Source: Ardenticatenaceae bacterium (GTDB taxonomy: Bacteria; Chloroflexota; Anaerolineae; Promineifilales; Promineifilaceae). Taken from it: a stretch of DNA of 64,000 nt. Shown piece by piece: positions 53,749-62,008 of the stretch. The DNA is taken from NCBI GenBank assembly GCA_020634235.1, contig JACKCB010000001.1:744001-808000 (forward strand), in the 5' to 3' direction. Each line of letters starts with the position of its first letter. Within the stretch, counting starts at the first letter, position 1. Under the pieces are notes generated by a model. It ran no database searches. It saw nothing but the letters and a program-made list of their open reading frames with translations, and had not been told where the DNA came from. Made by a program: the position numbers and the translations under genes.

Positions 53749-54335
53749 CGCGCAGCGCCACCATACAACGCCAGACCTCAGAAACAGACATTGCACTCAC
53801 CCTGGCCCTGGATGGCCCCGGCCGGGGTGACATCCTCACCGGCGTGGGCTTCCTGGACCACCTGCTCACCGCCCTGGCCGTGCATGGCCTGCTAGACCTG
53901 CACGTCCGCGCCCGCGGCGACCTGCACATCGACCCGCACCACACCATCGAAGACGTGGGCATCGTCCTGGGGCAGGCACTGGACCAGGCGCTTGGCGACC
54001 GGGCCGGCATCCGGCGCATGGGGCACGCCTACGTGCCCATGGATGAAGCCCTGGCCTTTGTGGCCATCGACCTCAGCGGCCGCCCCTACAGCGTCATCCG
54101 CGCCACATGGCACGGCCCGGCCATCGGCCAGATGCCCACCTCGCTGGTAAACCATTTCCTGGAATCGCTGGCCGTGCATGGCCGGCTCAACCTGCACGCC
54201 CACGTGCCCTACGGCCGCGACGACCACCACCAGGCCGAGGCGCTCTTCAAGGCCACCGGCCGGGCCTTGGCCGATGCCGTCGCCCTGGACCCGCGCCGCG
54301 GCGGCATCCCTTCAACCAAGGGCACATTGACATAA
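53745..54335 (+). CDS. hisB: Imidazoleglycerol-phosphate dehydratase
   Basis: 196 residues, the stand-alone IGPD without the HisN phosphatase half found in enterobacteria. Motifs: GVGFLDHLLTALAVHGLLDL, DPHHTIEDVGIVLGQAL, and the repeat HGRLNLHAHVPYGRDDHHQA with EALFKATGRAL, where the His/Glu residues bind two Mn ions. AAGGAG lies 9-10 bp before the ATG. Because there is no fused phosphatase, histidinol phosphate must be dephosphorylated by another protein. Confidence 0.97.
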   Translation: MTRSATIQRQTSETDIALTLALDGPGRGDILTGVGFLDHLLTALAVHGLLDLHVRARGDLHIDPHHTIEDVGIVLGQALDQALGDRAGIRRMGHAYVPMDEALAFVAIDLSGRPYSVIRATWHGPAIGQMPTSLVNHFLESLAVHGRLNLHAHVPYGRDDHHQAEALFKATGRALADAVALDPRRGGIPSTKGTLT

Positions 54336-54399
54336 AATATCGCCGGCCAGCGTGCGCCCTGACCCCACGGTCGCCCGCCACCCCAAGGGAGAAAAACAG

Positions 54400-55011
54400 A
54401 TGATCACCATGATTGACTACGGCCTCGGCAACCTACGCTCGGTGCAGAAAGCGCTGGAATTTGTGGGGGCCAGCGTACAGCTAACCGCTGACCCGGCCCT
54501 GGTGCGCGCCGCCGCGAAACTGGTGCTGCCCGGTGTGGGCGCGTTTGGCGCGGGCATCGCCGCCCTGCACGCCCGCGGGCTGGCCAACGCCATCCGCGAG
54601 GCGGTCGGCCGGGGGACGCCCATCCTCGGCATCTGCCTGGGCATGCAGTTTCTGTTCGACGAGAGCAGCGAGATGGGCCGGCACCAGGGGCTGGGGCTGC
54701 TCCCCGGCCGGGTAGTACGCTTCCCCCACAACGGCCTGCCCGTGCCCCACATGGGCTGGAACCAGGTGCAGCACAACGGCACGCACCCGCTGCTAACCGG
54801 CGTCCCGGCCGGGGCCTACGCCTACTTCGTCCACTCCTACTACTGCCAGCCGGCCAATCCCGCCGACCTCATCGCCACCACCGACTACGGCCAGCCTATC
54901 GCCGCCATCACCGGCCGGGGCCACATCCTGGGTATCCAATTCCACCCCGAAAAGAGCCAGCAAACCGGCCTGCGCATCCTCCACAACTTCCACAAAATGA
55001 CCACCGCCTGA
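54400..55011 (+). CDS. hisH: Imidazole glycerol phosphate synthase, glutaminase subunit
   Basis: 203 residues of the class I glutamine amidotransferase fold: MIDYGLGNLRSVQKALEFVG, LPGVGAFGAGIAALH, nucleophile Cys in LGICLGMQFLFDESSEMG, and the His-Glu pair in GIQFHPEKSQQTG. It passes ammonia to HisF. ATG 54400 is preceded by AAGGGAG; an in-frame ATG at 54352 is worse. A CCGGCCGGG palindrome is found at 54704-54712. Confidence 0.96.
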   Translation: MITMIDYGLGNLRSVQKALEFVGASVQLTADPALVRAAAKLVLPGVGAFGAGIAALHARGLANAIREAVGRGTPILGICLGMQFLFDESSEMGRHQGLGLLPGRVVRFPHNGLPVPHMGWNQVQHNGTHPLLTGVPAGAYAYFVHSYYCQPANPADLIATTDYGQPIAAITGRGHILGIQFHPEKSQQTGLRILHNFHKMTTA

Positions 55012-55050
55012 CCCACAGCGCCAGGCACAAACCTGGCCACAGGAGACGCT

Positions 55051-55809
55051 ATGCCCCTACCCTTCACCATCTTCCCCGCCATCGACCTGCGCCACGGGCA
55101 GGTCGTCCGGCTGCAATATGGCGACCCCCAGCGGCAAACCGTGTTCGGCAGCGACCCGGCCGGGATCGCCCAACAATGGATCACCGCCGGAGCCGATTGG
55201 CTGCACGTCGTCAACCTGGACGGCGCTTTTGACGAGGCCGGCGCGGCCAATTGGACCGCCCTGCCCACCCTGACCCGGCTGGGAGCCAGAGTGCAATTCG
55301 GCGGCGGCGTGCGCACCCTGGCCGACATCGAGCGCGCCCTGGCGGCAGGAGCCAGCCGGGTTATCCTGGGCACGGCCGCGGTAGAAAACCCGGCACTGGT
55401 CGCCCAGGCCCTGGCTCGCTTTGGCCCGGAGCGCATCGTCGCCGCTGTTGATGCCCGCGCCGGCCGGGTAAAAACGCGCGGCTGGCAGCAAGACGGCGGG
55501 CAGACCCCGGCCGGGTTGGGCCGGCAGCTACAAGCCCTCGGACTGGCCACCATCATCCACACCGACATCAGCCGCGACGGCGTCCTCAGCGGCGTCAACG
55601 CCGCCGCTTCCGCCGCCCTGGCCCAGGCCACCGGCCTGCACGTCATCGCTTCCGGTGGCGTAGCCGGCCTGCCCGACGTGCGCCGCTGTGCTGCCCTGGC
55701 CGCGCAAGGCGTGGTGGGGGTCATCACCGGCCGGGCCATCTACGACGGCACCCTGGACCTGCGCCAGGCCCTGGCCGAAATCCACAGAGGTGAAAATTAT
55801 GCTGGCTAA
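55051..55809 (+). CDS. hisA: ProFAR isomerase HisA
   Basis: 252-residue TIM barrel. FPAIDLRHGQVVRLQYGD holds the first catalytic Asp, VNLDGAFDE and FGGGVRTLADIERALAAG bind phosphate, HTDISRDGVLSG has the second catalytic Asp, and ASGGVAGLPDV closes the second phosphate site. It opens the ribose of ProFAR. AGGAGACGCT precedes the ATG. Its 3' end overlaps hisF by 11 bp. Confidence 0.96.
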   Translation: MPLPFTIFPAIDLRHGQVVRLQYGDPQRQTVFGSDPAGIAQQWITAGADWLHVVNLDGAFDEAGAANWTALPTLTRLGARVQFGGGVRTLADIERALAAGASRVILGTAAVENPALVAQALARFGPERIVAAVDARAGRVKTRGWQQDGGQTPAGLGRQLQALGLATIIHTDISRDGVLSGVNAAASAALAQATGLHVIASGGVAGLPDVRRCAALAAQGVVGVITGRAIYDGTLDLRQALAEIHRGENYAG

Positions 55810-56602
55810 GCGCATCATCCCTTGCCTGGACGTCAAGAACGGTCGGGTGGTTAAGGGCATCAACTTCGTCAACCTGCGCGACGCCGGTGACCCGGTGGCG
55901 CAGGCGCGTCTCTACGACGCGGCCGGGGCAGACGAACTGGTCTTCCTGGACATCACCGCCACCCACGAGGCACGGCAAACGGTCATGCAGATGGCCCGCG
56001 CCGTGGCCGACCAGGTCTTCATCCCCTTCACCGTGGGCGGCGGCATCCGCAGCGTAGCCGACATGCGGGCCATCCTGCGCAGCGGGGCCGACAAGATCAG
56101 CATCAACTCGGCCGCCGTGCGCCAGCCGGCGCTCATCACCGCCGGGGCAGAAGCGTTTGGCAGCCAGGCCGTGGTCGTAGCCATCGATGCCAGGAAGCGC
56201 CCGGCCGGGGTGGGCTGGGAAGTGTACATCAACGGCGGTCGCCTCCCGGCCGGGCTAGACGCCGTTGCATGGGCGCAGCAAGTGGCAGCCCTGGGTGCCG
56301 GCGAAATCCTGCTCACCAGCATGGACGCCGATGGCACCCAAGCCGGCTACGATATCCCCCTGACCCAGGCCATCGCCGGGGCGGTCAACATCCCGGTCAT
56401 TGCCTCCGGCGGGGCCGGCACGCTGCCCCACTTCGCCGCCGCCCTGACCACCGGCCGGGCCAGCGCCGCCCTGGCCGCCTCCCTCTTCCACTACCAGCAG
56501 CTCACCATCGCCCAGGTCAAAACCTACCTGGCCGCGCAGGGCATCCCCGTGCGCGACCTGCCTGCCGGTGCCACCTTGCCGCCGCAACACGATGACCGGT
56601 AA
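55799..56602 (+). CDS. hisF: Imidazole glycerol phosphate synthase, cyclase subunit
   Basis: 267-residue TIM barrel paired with HisH: LAKRIIPCLDVKNGRVVKGI (catalytic Asp11), FVNLRDAGDPVAQARLYDAA, LVFLDITATHEAR, PFTVGGGIRSVADMRAILRS, and LTSMDADGTQAGYDIPL (second catalytic Asp). It closes the imidazole ring and releases AICAR. The start ATG lies in the hisA 3' end, so translation is probably coupled. Confidence 0.97.
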   Translation: MLAKRIIPCLDVKNGRVVKGINFVNLRDAGDPVAQARLYDAAGADELVFLDITATHEARQTVMQMARAVADQVFIPFTVGGGIRSVADMRAILRSGADKISINSAAVRQPALITAGAEAFGSQAVVVAIDARKRPAGVGWEVYINGGRLPAGLDAVAWAQQVAALGAGEILLTSMDADGTQAGYDIPLTQAIAGAVNIPVIASGGAGTLPHFAAALTTGRASAALAASLFHYQQLTIAQVKTYLAAQGIPVRDLPAGATLPPQHDDR

Positions 56603-56942
56603 CCTCATGCCCCCACTCAAATTCAACGAACAAGGCCTGATCCCGGCCGTCATCCAGGACGCACACACACGCGAGGTGTTGATGGTGGCCTGGATGAACG
56701 CCACCGCGCTGGCCCTGACCCAGGCCAGCGGCGAAACCCACTTCTGGAGCCGCAGCCGGCAGGCGTTGTGGCACAAGGGCAGCACCTCCGGCAACGTGCA
56801 GCGCGTAGAGGCCATTCTGGTAGATTGCGATGCCGACACCCTGCTGGTGCTGGTAACCCCGGCCGGGCCGGCCTGCCACACCGGCGCTCGCACCTGCTTC
56901 TACCGCCCCCTGGACCAACACAACAACAACGAATCCCCCTAA
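56592..56942 (+). CDS. hisI: Phosphoribosyl-AMP cyclohydrolase
   Basis: 116 residues, stand-alone HisI: LKFNEQGLIPAVIQDAHTRE, VLMVAWMNATALALT, HFWSRSRQALWHKGSTSGN and the metal-binding LVDCDADTLLVLV with CHTGARTCFYR. It opens the adenine ring of PR-AMP. ATG 56592 overlaps the hisF stop by 11 bp; ATG 56607 (111 residues) is equally possible because neither has a good ribosome-binding site. Confidence 0.93.
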   Translation: MTGNLMPPLKFNEQGLIPAVIQDAHTREVLMVAWMNATALALTQASGETHFWSRSRQALWHKGSTSGNVQRVEAILVDCDADTLLVLVTPAGPACHTGARTCFYRPLDQHNNNESP

Positions 56943-56954
56943 ACTGGAGGCAGC

Positions 56955-57257
56955 ATGAACAACACGATCGACATACTCTGGGCCACCCTCACCGCCCGGC
57001 GCGACAATCCCCAGCCCGGCAGCTACACCGCGCAGTTGCTGGCTGCCGGCGAAGACGAAATTGTGAAAAAGGTGGGCGAAGAAGCAGTGGAAGTGATCCT
57101 GGCCGCCAAAGGGCAGGGCAGCCAGCGCCTCGTCGAAGAGAGCGCCGACCTGGTTTACCACCTCCTGGTACTGCTGCTGTCCCACAACCTGACCTGGGAG
57201 GATGTCCTGGCTGAATTGGCCCGCCGTCACACCCCGTCCCCCCCGGCCGGGCGCTGA
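56955..57257 (+). CDS. hisE: Phosphoribosyl-ATP pyrophosphatase
   Basis: 100 residues, stand-alone HisE: DILWATLTARRDNPQPGSYT, the MazG-like EEAVEVILAAKG and EESADLVYHLLVLLL, whose acidic residues bind Mg. It removes pyrophosphate from PR-ATP. GGAGG lies 5 bp before the ATG. It is the last gene of the hisGDCBHAFIE unit. Confidence 0.95.
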   Translation: MNNTIDILWATLTARRDNPQPGSYTAQLLAAGEDEIVKKVGEEAVEVILAAKGQGSQRLVEESADLVYHLLVLLLSHNLTWEDVLAELARRHTPSPPAGR

Positions 57258-57311
57258 GCCTGCCGAAGCGCGCAAAAAACTCAGGCCACAACCCTTGCCC
57301 CCCAAAAAAAC

Positions 57312-57345
57312 AAGATAGCCGGGGGAAATAAGCCCCGGCTATCTT
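57312..57345. terminator. Hairpin ending the his operon
   Basis: AAGATAGCCGGGG (57312-57324) pairs with CCCCGGCTATCTT (57333-57345), a 13-bp stem with an 8-nt loop. The A-run is upstream (57303-57310), so the T tract exists only on the minus strand. On the + strand it is a strong hairpin without a T-run. The gap 57258-57540 otherwise holds A/T-rich sequence and the -10 box at 57528. Confidence 0.65.
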
Positions 57346-57527
57346 ACGCGACTGGTGCCTGCCACAACACCCTATAATGACCAACATTCTACACAAGAAA
57401 GTCCGTTTTGTAAAAAAATGAGTGAATCATAAGAACCAGGCGCCCCAACACCAGGCCAGCCCACACCCATCACCCCCCACAAACCCGCCAACACCCACGC
57501 CAACACCACTCGCCAACCAAAAACTGG

Positions 57528-57533
57528 TATAAT
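57528..57533 (+). promoter_or_regulatory. -10 box of the HAD gene, leaderless
   Basis: A perfect TATAAT stands 7 nt before the ATG at 57541, so the transcript should begin at the start codon. There is no recognisable -35 hexamer 16-18 bp upstream. The spacing is the same as for the his leader. Confidence 0.55.
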
Positions 57534-57540
57534 CCCAACC

Positions 57541-58293
57541 ATGACACAAACTGGCGCACCCTACCTGCTTTTTGATGCTGGCGGCACCCTGATCTTCCCC
57601 GACCATATCCTGCTGGCCGAACAGGCCCAAACCCAGGGGCTGGACCTGGACGCAGCCGCCCTGTTTGCCGCCCACTGCAACATGATTCACAGCATCGATG
57701 TGACCATTCGCACCCGGCGGCGGATTTCCCGCTTCTGGCCGGATGGCTACACCGCGGCGCTGCTGGCCACCACTGGCCACGCCGGCCCGGCCGCGGCGGC
57801 CGTTGGCCAGGCCGGCGAGCGCTACGAACGCCAATACGGCCTGTGGCGCAGGGTCTATCCCTACGTGGAACCCACCCTGGCCGCCCTGGCCGATGCCGGC
57901 TACCGCATGTCGGTCATCTCCAACGCCGACGGGCGGGCGGCGGCACTGCTAACCGAAGTGGGCCTGGCCCATTACTTCGAACGCATTTTCGATTCCACCA
58001 TCTTGGGCACGGCCAAACCCTATCCCGCCATCTTTCACATCGCCCTCAAAGAACTGGGTCTCCCCCCGGCCGGGGCGCTCTACATCGGCGACATGTTCTT
58101 CTACGACGTCTGGGGAGCCAACCACGTCGGCATGGGCGCGGTCCATCTAGACCCGCAGCAGCTCTATGCTGGCTGGCCTGGCCTGCACCTGCCCGATATC
58201 GGCCACCTGCCCGGCTGGTTAGCAGAATACCAGGCCAATCCCGGCCGCCACAAACTCTTCCCGGCCGGGAACATACCCCTCACCCTCGATTGA
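57541..58293 (+). CDS. HAD-superfamily hydrolase
   Basis: 250 residues. HAD motifs: I, FDAGGTL (nucleophile Asp12, but Gly where most phosphatases have the second Asp); II, VISNADG; III, Lys in LGTAKPYPAIF; IV, IGDMFFYDVWGA. A cap of the C1 type lies between motifs I and II. The missing second Asp is also seen in some HAD groups, so activity is possible but its type is not clear. It follows the his operon, which has no histidinol-phosphate phosphatase, so that role is worth testing, though its own promoter argues against tight coupling. The DUF2723 gene follows after 17 bp. Confidence 0.87.
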   Translation: MTQTGAPYLLFDAGGTLIFPDHILLAEQAQTQGLDLDAAALFAAHCNMIHSIDVTIRTRRRISRFWPDGYTAALLATTGHAGPAAAAVGQAGERYERQYGLWRRVYPYVEPTLAALADAGYRMSVISNADGRAAALLTEVGLAHYFERIFDSTILGTAKPYPAIFHIALKELGLPPAGALYIGDMFFYDVWGANHVGMGAVHLDPQQLYAGWPGLHLPDIGHLPGWLAEYQANPGRHKLFPAGNIPLTLD

Positions 58294-58310
58294 GACAGCA
58301 GCAGCCGGCC

Positions 58311-61295
58311 ATGCGCGCGCGAATCAGGCCCGCCCTCACCTACGTCCCCCTGGTCGTGGCCGGGCTGTACACCGGCCGCCTGCTCAGCGAGTGGCAGCCA
58401 CGCGGCTGGCCCTGGGCCTTGGGCCTGACCCTGACCGCCATCTTAGCCTGGCTGGCCCTGGGCGTGCTGGCCCAGCACTGGCCCTTTGGCCGGCGCGCCG
58501 CCCGCCCCCCGGCCGGGAGCGCCCCACGCCCCTTCTGGCCGGCCGCCGCCCTGCTCCTCTACGTCCTCTACCCAGAACCCGACCCGGCCGTTGCCCGGCT
58601 GGCCCTGGCCGTCAGCGTCACCCTGTGGGGCTTGCTGGCCGCCGGTTGGCTGCGCTGGCCGGCCGGGCGCTGGTGGCCCCCGGCCGGGTACGCCCTGCTG
58701 GCCCTCGCCCCCCTCCTGCTCTACACCCTCACCCTGGCCCCCGACCTTCTGCCGGCCGACAATGGCGAATTCCAACTGGTGGCTGCCACCCTGGGCGTGG
58801 CCCATCCCCCCGGCTTTGCCCTCTACACCCTGCTGGCCCACCTGATGACCCGCCTGCCCATCGGTCCAACCGCCGCCTACCGGGCCAACCTCTTGGCCGC
58901 ACTCAGCAGCACCGCCACGCTGCTGCTGGTCTACGCCACCGTCTACCGCCTGACCCGCCGCCACCCGGCCGGGCTGCTGGCCGCCGCCGCCCTGGCCACC
59001 GCCACCACCTTCTGGGCACAGGCCACCACCGCCAACATCCGCAGCTTCACCGCCTTCTTCGCCGCCCTGGCCATCTACGCGCTGGTACACTTGCGAGACA
59101 TCAAACCACAGCCCACCACCGACCCTCCCCCCGCCCCCGCCTCACCCCCTCAATTCTCCCGCCTCCTCTTCATCCTCGCCCTCAGCCTCGGCATCACCCA
59201 TCACGCCTCGCTGGCCTTCATGGGGCTGATCTTCGCCGTCTACTTCCTGCTGCTGGATGGCGGCAGCTTGCGGCAGCGCCGCAATTGGTGGCCCATGATT
59301 CTGGCCGGGCTGGCCGGGCTGCTGCCCCTGCTCTACTTCCCGCTGCGCGCCTATTCCGGCGCACCGGGAGCCACGCCGGCCCTGGCCACCCTCAGCGGCT
59401 TCCTGGACCACGTGCTGGCGCGCGGCTTTCGCGGCGACTTCTTCTACTTCGTGGCCCCGGACATCCTGTGGGAACGGCTGAAAATCATGGCCGGCGTGTT
59501 GACCTTCCAATTTACGCCGCTGCTGCTGGCCGGCATGCTGCTGGGGCTGCTGCGCCTGCTGTGGCGCGATTGGCGGTTAGCGCTGCTGCTGGGCGGCTCC
59601 TTTGCCATCCACACCCTGGTCACGGCCACCTACCGCGCCCCACAGACGGTGGAGTACATGCTGCCCGCCTACGTCCCGGCCGTGATTGCCCTGGGCTATG
59701 GCCTGGCCGGTCTGCTGCCTGCGCGCCCGGCCGGCCACCCCCGGCCGGGCAGCTTTGGCCCCCTGCGGCAATCCCTGGGGCTGCTGCTGGCCGCCGGGCT
59801 GCTCGTCTCCGCCTTCAACCAGGGCGTCCGCCGCTACCCCAGCTTTGCCAGCCTGCACCAGGACACCACCGCCCGCGCCTACGCCAACACCCTGCTAGAA
59901 ACCGCCCCGGCCGGGAGCACCATCCTGGCCGACTGGCATTGGGTAACCCCCCTCTGGTACCGGCAGCAGGTCGAAGCCGCCCGGCCGGACGTCACCAGCC
60001 AGTTCGTCTACCCCGCCGGCGACCCCTACGCCGTGACCTGGGCCGGGCGCATTGCCGCCGAATACGCCACCGGCCGGGACGTCATCGCCACCCATTTTGA
60101 TGCCGACGCCTACGCCAGCCTGCCCCCACCAGAGCCGCTGGGCGAAGCCTTCTGGTTCCGCCATACCCCGCGCACCGACCTCCCGGCCGGGTTCACCCCT
60201 ACCAGCCTGACACTGCGCGACGGCCAGCAAAACACGCTGCAAATTGTGGCCTACCGGCTGGACCCGCCCAGCATGCCCATCAGCCAGGAAGCGGTGCTAA
60301 CCCTGGCCTGGCAGCCGGCGGTGGCCGGCAGCCCGCCGCTGACCCTGTTTGCCCATCTGCTGGGCTACGATGGGGCCATCTACGCCCAGGCCGACGTACC
60401 CGCCCTGCCCCAACCGGCCGGGCTAACCCTGACCCAACTGCGCCTGACCCCCCGGCCGGGGGCCGCCCCCGGCGATTATGCCGTGGCCGTCGGCGCTTAT
60501 CTCACTGCCGAGGGTACGCCGCTCAGCAGCCCGGCCGGGGAGCCGCGCACCACCGTGGCCACCCTGGCCATCCAGCCGCTCACCGCCCCCCCCTTCACCC
60601 AACAGGCCGCCTTCCGCACCGTGGTTAGCGGCCGGCCACTGCTGCGCCTGGTGGGCTACGATTGGGACCAGACCCTCCCCGGCCGGGAACGGCTCTACCT
60701 GCACTGGCAAACGGAATCAGGCTACCAGACCGAGGTCCACGACGTAAGCGGCGGCACGCACCCGTTGCCCGCCTGGTATGGACCGTGGGGGCTGTTGGTA
60801 ACCCAGGGGATGCTGGTCGCCCCGGCCGGGCAGCATTACGTCCCCCTGGGCCAGGGGCTGGTGTGGACCGGCCACACAGCACTCAACGGGCAGCCACCAT
60901 TGCCGCCAGGCCAGCCCTTGACCCTGGTCCAGCAATTTGCCGCCACCCGGCCGGTGCTGCGCGACCTGGTCGTTTCGGTACGGCTGGTCGGTTACGAACC
61001 GGACAGCCGACTGTGGGCCTGGAGTGATTTGCACGACAGCATCCCGGCCCTGGGGGCCATACCCACCCTCAAATGGATTGGCGGCTCGCAGGTGCGCGAC
61101 CCCCATTTTCTCACCGTGGGCAGCAGCGGCTACGACGGCCAGCCGGTAACCGGGATTGTGCGCTTATATGACGCCTTTACCTCCCGGCCGGTGCCCATCC
61201 TGGACGAGACCATCACCACCAACTACCTGGGCATTCCCCTGGGTGTGGCGCTCATAGGCGGCGCGCCACCCTGTGCCACGCCCCCCTGTCCGTAG
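58311..61295 (+). CDS. Large DUF2723 membrane protein with C-terminal beta domains
   Basis: 994 residues. After two or three extra N-terminal helices comes the DUF2723 signature LTLAPDLLPADNGEFQLVAA, TLGVAHPPGFALYTLLAHL, then about ten membrane helices to near residue 510. The acidic DNGEF loop resembles the catalytic loop of GT-C O-mannosyltransferases. The C-terminal 480 residues contain a soluble domain (LADWHWVTPLWYRQQVEAAR) and beta-sandwich regions (VLTLAWQPAVAGSPPLTLFA). It is much larger than the relative at 31580. I infer transfer of sugars onto exported proteins, possibly the many Pro/Thr-rich ones. The ATG at 58311 was chosen because the frame upstream runs back into the HAD gene. 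Confidence 0.82.
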   Translation: MRARIRPALTYVPLVVAGLYTGRLLSEWQPRGWPWALGLTLTAILAWLALGVLAQHWPFGRRAARPPAGSAPRPFWPAAALLLYVLYPEPDPAVARLALAVSVTLWGLLAAGWLRWPAGRWWPPAGYALLALAPLLLYTLTLAPDLLPADNGEFQLVAATLGVAHPPGFALYTLLAHLMTRLPIGPTAAYRANLLAALSSTATLLLVYATVYRLTRRHPAGLLAAAALATATTFWAQATTANIRSFTAFFAALAIYALVHLRDIKPQPTTDPPPAPASPPQFSRLLFILALSLGITHHASLAFMGLIFAVYFLLLDGGSLRQRRNWWPMILAGLAGLLPLLYFPLRAYSGAPGATPALATLSGFLDHVLARGFRGDFFYFVAPDILWERLKIMAGVLTFQFTPLLLAGMLLGLLRLLWRDWRLALLLGGSFAIHTLVTATYRAPQTVEYMLPAYVPAVIALGYGLAGLLPARPAGHPRPGSFGPLRQSLGLLLAAGLLVSAFNQGVRRYPSFASLHQDTTARAYANTLLETAPAGSTILADWHWVTPLWYRQQVEAARPDVTSQFVYPAGDPYAVTWAGRIAAEYATGRDVIATHFDADAYASLPPPEPLGEAFWFRHTPRTDLPAGFTPTSLTLRDGQQNTLQIVAYRLDPPSMPISQEAVLTLAWQPAVAGSPPLTLFAHLLGYDGAIYAQADVPALPQPAGLTLTQLRLTPRPGAAPGDYAVAVGAYLTAEGTPLSSPAGEPRTTVATLAIQPLTAPPFTQQAAFRTVVSGRPLLRLVGYDWDQTLPGRERLYLHWQTESGYQTEVHDVSGGTHPLPAWYGPWGLLVTQGMLVAPAGQHYVPLGQGLVWTGHTALNGQPPLPPGQPLTLVQQFAATRPVLRDLVVSVRLVGYEPDSRLWAWSDLHDSIPALGAIPTLKWIGGSQVRDPHFLTVGSSGYDGQPVTGIVRLYDAFTSRPVPILDETITTNYLGIPLGVALIGGAPPCATPPCP

Positions 61296-61322
61296 GCGGC
61301 TACAATTTTAAGGAAACTGCTA

Positions 61323-61352
61323 TTGACGCCAGGCCGCCAGATGGCATATTAT
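61323..61352 (+). promoter_or_regulatory. Promoter of the Nudix-like gene
   Basis: TTGACG (61323-61328), 18 bp, TATTAT (61347-61352). Transcription would begin near 61359, leaving about 100 nt of leader. The leader starts with a hairpin, GGGGTTCC pairing with GGAATCCCC (bulged T), and contains a CCCGGCCGGG palindrome (61400-61409). Confidence 0.6.
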
Positions 61353-61461
61353 CGGGGTTCCGCGGGAATCCCCCTTCCCTGACACGACGAAAAGAGCAAC
61401 CCGGCCGGGGTGGCCGCCAACCTCCCCCAGCTACTGCACAATTGACGACTGAGATTTGGTA

Positions 61462-61956
61462 ATGGCACCACGCTTATATACCCAGGTTCACTGCCTGCGG
61501 GATAACCAGGTTCTACTAATGAAACGGCTGCGCGAGCCGAATATGAGCCTGTGGGTGGCACCCGGTGGCCCCATTGCCAGCCACGAATCGCCCAACGAGG
61601 CGGCAGTGCGCAGCCTGCTGCAAGATACCGGCCTGCACCCGGAAGCGGTCCAACTGCGCGGTGTGGTCACCCTGGAGATGCCGCGCAGCCCCCTGCCCAG
61701 TGTCCACTTTCTCTATGTGGTTTCCCAGTTCACCGGCCGGCTGAAAACGGATAACAACAATGGCATTCTGCATTGGTGGCCGGTGGATGAGACCTGGCAA
61801 TTACCCATGCCCCAGGCCAATGCCTGTTATCTGCCGCACATTCTAAGCCAATCCGGGGGACTGTATCAGGCACGCTATACCTATGATGCCGATGCCTACC
61901 TGGTGGCGGTAACGCTGCAGCAAGACGACCCGATCCCGGCCGGGATCAGGCTGTAA
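61462..61956 (+). CDS. Nudix-fold protein with a degenerate Nudix box
   Basis: 164 residues from ATG 61462. The N-terminal strand QVHCLRDNQVLLMKRL and MSLWVAPGG are typical of Nudix hydrolases. The box Gx5Ex7REUxEExGU reads GPIASHE, then RSLLQDTGL. Gly36, Glu42, Arg50 and Gly57 are kept, but Glu51 is Ser, Glu54 is Gln and Glu55 is Asp. The metal-binding Glu pair is therefore mostly lost and hydrolysis is doubtful. It may bind a nucleotide instead. Its neighbours (DUF2723, tocopherol cyclase-like) give no clue to a ligand. Confidence 0.78.
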   Translation: MAPRLYTQVHCLRDNQVLLMKRLREPNMSLWVAPGGPIASHESPNEAAVRSLLQDTGLHPEAVQLRGVVTLEMPRSPLPSVHFLYVVSQFTGRLKTDNNNGILHWWPVDETWQLPMPQANACYLPHILSQSGGLYQARYTYDADAYLVAVTLQQDDPIPAGIRL

Positions 61957-62008
61957 CCCAATCCATCTGGCCCAACGCCTTGAGCACGGCCCACAAACCA
62001 GGCCAACG

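Noticed and set aside
57373..57420. TATAAT at 57373 and a five-codon ORF (ATG at 57418) between hisE and the HAD gene
   Set aside because: No -35, no ribosome-binding site and no structure downstream. Not enough for a gene or leader.
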